A stretch of 5,404 nt of DNA. Origin: CAXDOZ01 sp963991145. Its GTDB lineage: Bacteria; Bacteroidota; Bacteroidia; Chitinophagales; JABDMM01. Below the pieces are notes generated by a model. That model saw only the letters and a program-made list of their open reading frames with translations, searched no databases and was not told the DNA's origin. Positions 1 through 5,404 of the stretch are shown here, piece after piece; within the stretch, counting starts at the first letter, position 1; each line of letters starts with the position of its first letter. The position numbers were made by a program, and so were the translations under genes. Location: contig CAXDOZ010000147.1 of assembly GCA_963991145.1 (NCBI GenBank), forward strand, positions 1-5,404, in the 5' to 3' direction.

Positions 1-816
1 TTTAATCAAACTGTGGCCGCTACCAGCCGATTGAGCTCGCAGAATCCAAATCTGCAGAATATCCCAATTCGCACTGAACGAGGACGTAAGGTGCGACAGG
101 CATTTGTGCCAAGAGATAAGGATCACATTTTATTAGCCGCCGATTATTCGCAGATCGAGTTGAGACTGATCGCTGCTCTTTCAGGAGACGAGACAATGAC
201 CACAGCATTCAATGAAGGTCAGGACATTCACTCCATTACCGCAGCAAATGTCTTTGGAGTGAAATTGGAGGACGTCACTCGCGAGATGAGAAGCCACGCC
301 AAGACGGTAAACTTTGGGATCATCTACGGAGTATCTGCCTTTGGTTTAGCCCAACAAACCGACTTGAGCAGAACAGAAAGCGCTGAGATCATCGAGAACT
401 ACTTCAAGACCTATCCTGGCATCAAGAAGTATATGGATAGCAATATTGAGAAGGCCCGCGAGCAGGGTTATGTCGAGACGATCATGGGACGAAGAAGATA
501 CCTGCGCGATATCAATTCAAGGAATCAGGGCTTGCGTGGACATGCAGAAAGAAATGCGATCAATGCACCTGTTCAGGGATCCGCGGCAGACATGATCAAG
601 CTGGCAATGATCGAAATTCACAAGGAATTTCAGGCGAAGGGATTTGCCTCTAAAATGACTTTGCAAGTACATGATGAATTGGTTTTTGATGTTAGAAGAG
701 ACGAGTTAGATACGATCAAACCGATCGTGCTTGATCTGATGCAGAATGCCATGCAGTTAATTGTACCTGTTGTTGTTGAAGCCGGAACTGGCGAAAACTG
801 GTTAGAAGCTCACTAA
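1..816 (+). CDS. polA: DNA polymerase I, C-terminal 271 residues (5' end outside window)
   Basis: This is the end of the family A DNA polymerase that fills gaps in repair and removes Okazaki primers. The frame is open from base 1; the GTG at 13 is an internal Val codon, because the residues before it (FNQT) continue the conserved segment ahead of RLSS..NPNLQNIP. Motif A (DYSQIELR, 142-165) supplies the first metal-binding Asp. Motif B (289-330) has the dNTP-binding Arg and Lys, a Phe, and the Tyr of the O-helix (RSHAK..NFGIIYG). Motif C (QVHDELVF, 664-687) supplies the second catalytic Asp. From memory of E. coli Pol I, spacing between the two Asp residues (D705, D882) and to the C-terminus is the same, so this part corresponds to about residues 658-928 and looks fully functional. 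The Phe in motif B is the usual residue of enzymes that discriminate against dideoxynucleotides. The N-terminal 5'-nuclease and 3'-exonuclease-like regions are outside the window. The stop codon directly abuts the next gene. Confidence 0.97.
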   Translation, partial: FNQTVAATSRLSSQNPNLQNIPIRTERGRKVRQAFVPRDKDHILLAADYSQIELRLIAALSGDETMTTAFNEGQDIHSITAANVFGVKLEDVTREMRSHAKTVNFGIIYGVSAFGLAQQTDLSRTESAEIIENYFKTYPGIKKYMDSNIEKAREQGYVETIMGRRRYLRDINSRNQGLRGHAERNAINAPVQGSAADMIKLAMIEIHKEFQAKGFASKMTLQVHDELVFDVRRDELDTIKPIVLDLMQNAMQLIVPVVVEAGTGENWLEAH

Positions 817-2205
817 ATGACCAAGCGATTTTCGATCATATTTGCTTCCCTTGCTTTTATAGGCTTGTTCATACTTGCCTGGAATCACTATGTGATCAGA
901 TCGCTCTTTTTAGACGGGTCCTTCTTTCTCTTCTTCATGCTGAAGGAAGGCACATTTAATATTGAGAATTACAGATACGGAGCAGTAGTAGCAGAATGGC
1001 TGCCAATGCTGATGATCAAGACCGGTCAGCCCTTGAGCTCCATTATGAGAGCTTATTCGCTTTCATACATTATCTACTATCTGGTCTTGTTTGTGATCCT
1101 CTTCTTTGGATTGAAGAAAAGAGGATTTGCATGGGGAGTTCTTTTAATTCAATTCCTCATGGCCGGAGCATCGTTTTACTGGCCAATTTCTGAGCTGCAA
1201 TTAGGACTCGGCTGGACATTCCTGATGTTGGGTTTTTGGGACTGGAACAGGACAGAAGATTCCAAACTGAAATGGATATCCATCCTTTATCTCTTACCAA
1301 TAACACTCTTCTATACCTGCTTTCACCCTCTGTTGATCTTTGCCTGGTTTATTGCCGGTGGCTATATTTTGATCAGTAACAGATGGTATCGAAACTGGGC
1401 TGATTGGCTTTTCTTTTTTGCAGTGCTCGGGGCGATCTTCCTGAAGAATTACCTCCTGAAGCAGCCCTATGAAGAGAGTCGGATGGAGTATTTGTTGAAG
1501 GTTTTTGAGCTCTTCCCCAACTATCACGAGATCCCAAGCATGCGAACTTTCGTGAAGCATATCTTCACTCAGTACTACCTGCTGTTCCTGGCTTTCTTTT
1601 TCCTTATCGTATACTGGATCAGGAAGAAAAGATGGAAGAGTCTGGCTTTTATCATCCTCTCATTTCTTGGATATCTCCTGTTGATCAAATGCGCCTATAA
1701 TGAGGTAGGATCAATGTTCTACCATGAGAATATGCTGCTTATTCTGGGGATGATAGTAGCATTGCCATTTGCACAGGAGCTGGTTCCAAGGTTGATCATG
1801 TCGCGATTCAATCGCTTTGCTTTTGTCCTGTTTCTGATAGTAAGATTGTTGCATATCAATATTCACTCTTTACCTTTTGAAAGACATATGCGCTTCCATG
1901 AAGAGCAGATCGCAGGTGCTAGAGATGCCGATTTCCAAAAGGTGATCGTGACCGATGTAGATGAGGCAAATAGAAACCTGATACAGTTTTGGGGAAGTTC
2001 ATTTGAAACCTTGCTTATGTCGAGCATGGATGGTCCTGAGAATTCAGTAACGGTTATCGTAAAAGACAATCCTGATTTTTGGGGGCCGGAAAGAGGCAAG
2101 GGATTATTCCTTACAGAATGGTATTGGGTACCAGCTGAGGAATTACCAAAAGAGTACCTGAATATTGGATCGCAGAGCTATAATGTTCAAAGCGAAGCCT
2201 GGTAG
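817..2205 (+). CDS. Polytopic membrane protein of unknown family, GT-C glycosyltransferase-like topology
   Basis: I do not recognise the family of this 462-residue protein. About 11 membrane helices can be read, near residues 5-22, 77-97, 103-121, 127-143, 152-168, 170-187, 194-213, 250-268, 275-290, 304-320 and 333-349. Basic stretches (LKKRG at 99-103, RKKRWK at 269-274) all fall on the same side, giving cytoplasmic N-terminus, a long first external loop (about 23-76) and a soluble external C-terminal domain (about 350-462). This matches GT-C enzymes, which transfer sugars from polyprenyl-phosphate donors outside the membrane and carry an acidic catalytic residue in the first external loop; here Asp33, Glu44 and Glu50 are candidates. 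That assignment is inference from architecture only; a Wzy-like polymerase or a non-enzymatic membrane protein is also possible. The ATG follows the polA stop (TAA-ATG) with no spacer and no clear Shine-Dalgarno sequence, suggesting coupled translation. The gene lies two genes upstream of a glycosyltransferase, which fits a role in envelope glycans. Confidence 0.85.
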   Translation: MTKRFSIIFASLAFIGLFILAWNHYVIRSLFLDGSFFLFFMLKEGTFNIENYRYGAVVAEWLPMLMIKTGQPLSSIMRAYSLSYIIYYLVLFVILFFGLKKRGFAWGVLLIQFLMAGASFYWPISELQLGLGWTFLMLGFWDWNRTEDSKLKWISILYLLPITLFYTCFHPLLIFAWFIAGGYILISNRWYRNWADWLFFFAVLGAIFLKNYLLKQPYEESRMEYLLKVFELFPNYHEIPSMRTFVKHIFTQYYLLFLAFFFLIVYWIRKKRWKSLAFIILSFLGYLLLIKCAYNEVGSMFYHENMLLILGMIVALPFAQELVPRLIMSRFNRFAFVLFLIVRLLHINIHSLPFERHMRFHEEQIAGARDADFQKVIVTDVDEANRNLIQFWGSSFETLLMSSMDGPENSVTVIVKDNPDFWGPERGKGLFLTEWYWVPAEELPKEYLNIGSQSYNVQSEAW

Positions 2206-2227
2206 AGAAATCTACTGATCAATGAAT

Positions 2228-2235
2228 TACATTTG
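2228..2235 (+). promoter_or_regulatory. Possible Bacteroidota -7 box ahead of recR
   Basis: TACATTTG matches the TAnnTTTG -7 consensus of the Bacteroidota primary sigma factor exactly. It lies in the 34-base gap before recR and ends four bases before the ATG, so a transcript started here would be leaderless or nearly so. No TTTG/TTG -33 element is seen about 19-21 bases upstream, so this is only half a promoter and may be chance. recR may simply be read through from polA. Confidence 0.22.
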
Positions 2236-2239
2236 AATT

Positions 2240-2860
2240 ATGGAGTATCCCTCAGATTTGATTGAAGATGCGGTGAACCAGTTCGCCAGGTTGCCTGGAA
2301 TAGGGAAAAAAACAGCTCTGCGCCTTGTGCTTCATATGCTCAAGCAAAGACCAGAAGAGGTTCAGGTCTTTTCAGATACCATCGCCAAAATGCGAAATGA
2401 GATCCAGTTCTGTTCGATCTGTCACAATGTTTCCGATGGAGACATTTGCAATATCTGCTCGAATAAGATGAGAGATCACGAAACTGTCTGTGTGGTTGAG
2501 ACCATCCGTGATATTATAGCCATAGAAAACACAGGTCAGTATAAGGGAGCTTACCATGTTCTTGGAGGAGTGATCAATCCTGTTGAAGGGATCGGTCCTG
2601 AGGAATTGAACCTCGAAAGCCTTAGGAAGCGTATAGAAAGTGGAGAGGTAAAAGAAATGATCATGGCGCTTCCACCAAACATGGAAGGTGATACCACGAT
2701 CTTTTACATTTCGAAACAGTTTAAGGATAGCGGAGTAAAGATCAGTACGATTGCAAGAGGGATCAGTTTTGGTGGGGAGTTGGAATATACCGACGAGCAA
2801 ACACTTGCAAGATCGATCGCTACTCGTTTACCTTATGAGAATTACCTTATAAACAGATAA
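2240..2860 (+). CDS. recR: Recombination mediator protein RecR
   Basis: RecR works with RecO (and RecF) in the cytoplasm to load RecA onto SSB-coated single-stranded DNA at gaps. The 206-residue product is about the family's usual length (E. coli about 200). In order it shows: an N-terminal helix-hairpin-helix DNA-binding segment (LPGIGKKTALRL, about residues 18-29); a four-cysteine zinc site with Cys58, Cys61, Cys70 and Cys73 (CSIC..CNIC); a TOPRIM domain from about residue 82, beginning VCVVE and including YHVLGG (105-110) and the GIGPEEL segment; and the conserved C-terminal RGISFGGELEYTD segment (173-185) used in ring assembly. All key residues are present, so the gene looks intact. The ATG at 2240 gives the standard N-terminus (MEYPSDLIEDAV). 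No Shine-Dalgarno sequence is seen. It is probably co-transcribed with the genes on either side. Confidence 0.97.
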   Translation: MEYPSDLIEDAVNQFARLPGIGKKTALRLVLHMLKQRPEEVQVFSDTIAKMRNEIQFCSICHNVSDGDICNICSNKMRDHETVCVVETIRDIIAIENTGQYKGAYHVLGGVINPVEGIGPEELNLESLRKRIESGEVKEMIMALPPNMEGDTTIFYISKQFKDSGVKISTIARGISFGGELEYTDEQTLARSIATRLPYENYLINR

Positions 2861-2879
2861 GAACAAGCCCTCCGACTCC

Positions 2880-4841
2880 TTGAAGCTTTCAATTGTCATC
2901 GTCAATTATAATGTCAAGTATTTCCTTGAGCAAGCACTTACATCTGTGCGCAAGGCAAAGAAGGGAATAGAGGCAGAGGTCTTTGTTGTCGATAATAATT
3001 CTGTGGACGGATCACAGGAAATGGTCGCAACAAAGTTTCCCTGGGTGATCCTGATCGAGAATAAGGAGAATCAGGGTTTCGCTAAAGCGAATAACATTGC
3101 AATTAGAGAAGCAAAGGGAGAGTATGTCCTGCTTCTCAATCCCGATACGATAGTTGAAGAGGACACCTTTCAGAAGTGCATCGACTTCATGGATAGCCAT
3201 ACAGGTGCAGGAGCTTTGGGTGTTAAGATGGTTGATGGGACAGGTAATTATCTGCCCGAGTCAAAGCGAGGGCTCCCAACACCCGAGGTAGCTTTTTACA
3301 AGGTTTTTGGACTATCGAGCTTATTTCCCGAGTCAAAGAGATTCAATCAATATCACCTGGGTTATCTCGATCCAGATGAGATCCACCCGGTAGATGTTCT
3401 ATCTGGAGCATTCATGTTTATGCGTCGCTCGGTGCTTGAAAAAGTAGGGATGCTCGATGAGGATTACTTCATGTACGGGGAGGACATTGACCTTTCATAC
3501 AAGATCCAGAAAGCGGGTTGGACAAATTATTACTTCCCGAAGACCACGATCATTCATTACAAGGGAGAGAGCACTAAGCGCGGAAGCCTTAACTACGTGC
3601 GCATCTTCTACAAGGCGATGATGATCTTTGCCCGCAAGCATTTTTCTCCAAGATGGGCGGGTTTGTATACCGCCATGATCTATCTGGCGATCTTTCTCAG
3701 AGCGCTGATCACACTCGTCTCAAACTTTGTAAGTAAATACGGTTTGATGATGACCGATGCGATCATCTCATTCGCCGGGATCTATTTCATTAAGCAGTTT
3801 TGGGAGAGTTCAATAAAGCATGCAGATAGTTACTATCCGGAGGTCTATCTACAATACGTTGTCCCCGGATATATTCTGATCTGGCTCTTCGCAAACAACT
3901 TTACCGGGAGCTACGATAAGCCCTATAAGATCTCTAAAATCCTTCGAGGAATTCTTGGTGGAACCTTGATCATTGCAGCAATTTATGGGTTCTTGCCAGA
4001 GGAGCTTAGATTCTCAAGAGCGATGATTCTTCTTGGGGCAACCTGGACAGGATTAACCATGGTGGGAACACGTGTTATTGCAAATTACAGGGCCTACGGC
4101 CGATTCACCCTCGAAGACCAAATGGAAGTGCGCACCATAGTGGTTGGAACTGAAGAAGAGGGAAGAAGAGCTCTTTCTCTTCTAAAGCAGGCCGGAACAG
4201 CGGCAAACTTTATTGGCTTTGTGAAGCCAAATGAGCTATTTGAGGAAGGCGAATTTCTTGGGGATATCAGTCAGCTCGATGAGATCTCTGAGGTATATAG
4301 GATCGATGAGATCATCTTTTGTGGAAAGGATGTTTCAGCCACAGAGACCATTCATTGGATGAGCCAATTAGGGAGCAGGTTGACATACAAGATCGTTCCC
4401 GAGGAGAGCTGGAGTATCATTGGAAGTCATTCAAAAAATACCAGTGGTGATCTCTATGCGATCGATATTAACCTTAATCTTTCTTCAGAGTTTCAGAAGC
4501 GTAATAAACGATTCTTTGATCTAATGCTTTGTCTTGTTTCCCTTGGATTGCTTCCCATCATCCTGTTGATCGAAGAGGACAGACTGGGCTTTTTAGCAAA
4601 CTGGTGGGAGGTCTTGATAGACAAGAAGAGCTGGGTAGGCTATTCGAGAACATTGAAGAAGAATATGGATTATCTGCCCGCTATTAAAGAGGGCGTGTTG
4701 AATCCAACTGATCTTCTGCCTCCCAAACGATTAAACGCTGAAACCAAGCAGCGTTTGAATTTCCTTTACGCTAAGGAGTACGATGTCAATCAGGATTTCG
4801 AGATTGTTATAAAATCCATTCGACAGCTAGGGAGAAGATGA
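2880..4841 (+). CDS. Family 2 glycosyltransferase fused to a degenerate polyprenyl-phosphate sugar phosphotransferase (TTG start)
   Basis: This is a 653-residue membrane-anchored fusion, probably acting at the inner membrane in polysaccharide or glycolipid synthesis. Residues 1-255 form a GT-A family 2 glycosyltransferase of the rhamnosyltransferase-like type: SIVIVNYN (4-11), VVDNNSVDGS (36-45), NQGFAKANN (64-72), metal/nucleotide-sugar site NPDT (87-90), GAFMFMRR (176-183), YGEDIDLSYK with the putative base (199-208) and His226. Five hydrophobic helices follow (about 260-283, 288-305, 324-340, 354-371, 378-398). Residues 416-510 look like the Rossmann/CoA-binding-like domain of WbaP-type phosphotransferases (IVVGTEEEGRRALSLL, then DEIIF at 476-480). 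Residues 540-653 resemble the flanks of the sugar phosphotransferase domain: KRNKRFFD, a hydrophobic helix with Pro559, WWEVLIDKKSWVG (575-587) and a C-terminal helix, but the catalytic core between them is missing. The TTG at 2880 is preferred because translation from it begins MKLSIVIVNYN, the normal GT2 N-terminus; the next in-frame ATG is at residue 48 and would remove the first fold elements. The sugar and acceptor cannot be told from sequence. Confidence 0.92.
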   Translation: MKLSIVIVNYNVKYFLEQALTSVRKAKKGIEAEVFVVDNNSVDGSQEMVATKFPWVILIENKENQGFAKANNIAIREAKGEYVLLLNPDTIVEEDTFQKCIDFMDSHTGAGALGVKMVDGTGNYLPESKRGLPTPEVAFYKVFGLSSLFPESKRFNQYHLGYLDPDEIHPVDVLSGAFMFMRRSVLEKVGMLDEDYFMYGEDIDLSYKIQKAGWTNYYFPKTTIIHYKGESTKRGSLNYVRIFYKAMMIFARKHFSPRWAGLYTAMIYLAIFLRALITLVSNFVSKYGLMMTDAIISFAGIYFIKQFWESSIKHADSYYPEVYLQYVVPGYILIWLFANNFTGSYDKPYKISKILRGILGGTLIIAAIYGFLPEELRFSRAMILLGATWTGLTMVGTRVIANYRAYGRFTLEDQMEVRTIVVGTEEEGRRALSLLKQAGTAANFIGFVKPNELFEEGEFLGDISQLDEISEVYRIDEIIFCGKDVSATETIHWMSQLGSRLTYKIVPEESWSIIGSHSKNTSGDLYAIDINLNLSSEFQKRNKRFFDLMLCLVSLGLLPIILLIEEDRLGFLANWWEVLIDKKSWVGYSRTLKKNMDYLPAIKEGVLNPTDLLPPKRLNAETKQRLNFLYAKEYDVNQDFEIVIKSIRQLGRR

Positions 4842-4903
4842 TCTAAAAGGATCAAGTTCTATTTTACATTCTCCATTGGTTCTTTTCAGTGTAACAAATT
4901 GCA

Positions 4904-4909
4904 TATAAT
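4904..4909 (+). promoter_or_regulatory. Candidate -10 box for the lipoprotein gene
   Basis: The 95-base spacer 4842-4936 is A+T rich and is the largest gap between genes here, so a promoter for the lipoprotein is expected in it. TATAAT occurs exactly at this position, which would place the transcript start about 20 bases before the ATG. No well-spaced -35/-33 element is seen; a TTGG at 4876 is too far upstream. The Bacteroidota TAnnTTTG box is not present as an exact match. The call is therefore tentative. Confidence 0.25.
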
Positions 4910-4936
4910 TACATCTTTCTTAATCAAACCCACATT

Positions 4937-5332
4937 ATGAAAAAGCTATTAATTCTGCTTGCACTTCCTATACTATTCGTTACGGCGTGTAGTGATGGAG
5001 GTACTGGTATTGGAAACAGTGATCCCAGGATCTTTGATAAGATCTGGGTGATTGATCCGAGCACTGCAATTCCATATTTCGAGATCACTTTGAATTCTGC
5101 AGATAACACATTTGTTGATGACTTTGGTGCAACAGGCACCTGGGTTAGTAAGAGCGGAGGGGATGTAATTGAGACTACAGAGAAATTTGATCTGGGACTT
5201 GGTGGATCAATAACTACAAAAGTTAAATACACTACTTTATCAGTAACGGATTCTACATGGTCTGTAGACTATGAAGTAAGGGTTGCAGGTACAAATACCG
5301 GTAATGGTACTACCGTAATGACTCAAAAGTAG
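4937..5332 (+). CDS. Small secreted lipoprotein, possibly lipocalin-like
   Basis: The 131-residue product starts with a type II signal peptide: basic MKK, a hydrophobic core (LLILLALPILF) and the lipobox VTAC, with Cys18 as the lipidated residue. The mature chain of about 114 residues starts with a flexible Gly/Ser/Asp-rich linker (19-30) and then is rich in predicted beta strands, with short Trp motifs IWVID (36-40), GTWV (67-70) and TWSV (107-110). The pattern of an early Trp, a strand with TLNSADNTF, a GTW turn and later alternating strands resembles the short lipocalin-like lipoproteins common in Bacteroidota, but I see no decisive signature and the ligand is unknown. No run of acidic residues follows Cys18 (SDGG), so surface export by the lipoprotein export signal is not clearly indicated; the outer membrane inner leaflet is equally possible. 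The ATG is preferred because it immediately precedes the signal peptide. The gene has its own upstream spacer and is followed by a terminator, so it is probably monocistronic. Confidence 0.85.
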   Translation: MKKLLILLALPILFVTACSDGGTGIGNSDPRIFDKIWVIDPSTAIPYFEITLNSADNTFVDDFGATGTWVSKSGGDVIETTEKFDLGLGGSITTKVKYTTLSVTDSTWSVDYEVRVAGTNTGNGTTVMTQK

Positions 5333-5348
5333 AGACACCCTTTACCAT

Positions 5349-5384
5349 AAAAAAACCCCGACTCGCAAGAGCCGGGGTTTTGTG
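5349..5384. terminator. Rho-independent terminator, probably bidirectional
   Basis: A hairpin pairs CCCCG (5356-5360) with CGGGG (5373-5377), continues past a single A-C mismatch (5361/5372) into CTC/GAG, and closes with a GCAA tetraloop (5365-5368) of the stable GNRA class. The outer AAAA/TTTT can extend the stem. A run of four T follows on the + strand (5378-5381), and seven A precede it (5349-5355), giving a seven-T tract on the - strand. It ends the lipoprotein transcript 17 bases after its stop and could also end a convergent gene beyond the window. Confidence 0.9.
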
Positions 5385-5404
5385 CTTTAAGGGGGTATCA
5401 ATTA

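Noticed and set aside
13..15. GTG as the start of a short polymerase-like gene
   Set aside because: The frame is open to the window edge and the preceding residues align with conserved Pol I sequence, so the gene is cut by the window and does not start here.
1294..1560. Antisense open frame within the membrane protein gene, with another at 1863-2099
   Set aside because: Both are opposite a continuous membrane protein frame and have no recognisable features of their own.
2372..2800. 142-codon open frame on the - strand inside recR
   Set aside because: It lies wholly antisense to a clearly conserved gene, and its translation shows no domain or composition typical of a real protein.
3255..3338. 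Twelve-base direct repeat CCCGAGTCAAAG at 3255 and 3327
   Set aside because: Both copies encode the peptide PESK in the GT2 domain, where such basic segments are ordinary; the flanks do not match, so it is not a duplication or mobile element footprint.
4839..4860. Short inverted repeat TGATC-N6-GATCA overlapping the stop of the fusion gene
   Set aside because: The five-pair stem is A+T rich and followed by no proper T tract, so it is too weak for a terminator; GATC sites are frequent here and such pairs arise by chance.
4924..5232. 102-codon open frame on the - strand over the lipoprotein gene
   Set aside because: The + strand frame has a clean signal peptide, lipobox and terminator; the antisense product is a low-complexity Ser/Pro/Val-rich shadow.
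5385..5404. Possible end of a convergent - strand gene after the terminator
   Set aside because: The bidirectional terminator would fit one, but only 20 bases remain and no frame can be supported from them.

Overview
The window looks like chromosomal DNA from a member of the Bacteroidota, probably near the Flavobacteriales/Cryomorphaceae. This is inferred from the style of the proteins, the lack of clear Shine-Dalgarno sequences, moderate A+T content and a short lipoprotein of a type common in that phylum. I cannot name a genus from sequence alone. All supported genes are on the + strand and tightly packed. There are no RNA genes, mobile elements or CRISPR arrays.

Layout: (1) The 3' end of polA (1-816, cut by the window edge) encodes the complete catalytic palm/fingers end of DNA polymerase I. 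(2) Its stop codon is followed directly by the start of a 462-residue polytopic membrane protein of unknown family (817-2205). Its predicted topology is that of a GT-C type glycosyltransferase. (3) recR (2240-2860) is a complete recombination mediator gene with an intact zinc site. (4) After 19 bases comes a 653-residue fusion protein (2880-4841) that starts at TTG. It joins a family 2 glycosyltransferase, five membrane helices, a Rossmann-like domain, and the collapsed remnant of a polyprenyl-phosphate sugar phosphotransferase. (5) After a 95-base spacer there is a small separate lipoprotein gene (4937-5332), then a strong, apparently bidirectional terminator (5349-5384).

polA, the membrane protein, recR and the fusion protein probably form one transcription unit, in which two DNA repair genes alternate with two probable envelope-glycan genes. 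No function clearly links the pairs. The lipoprotein probably has its own promoter and ends at the terminator.

The most interesting points are the fusion protein, which keeps the flanks of a phosphoglycosyltransferase but lacks its catalytic core, the unassigned GT-C-like protein, and a roughly three-fold excess of GATC sites throughout the window.
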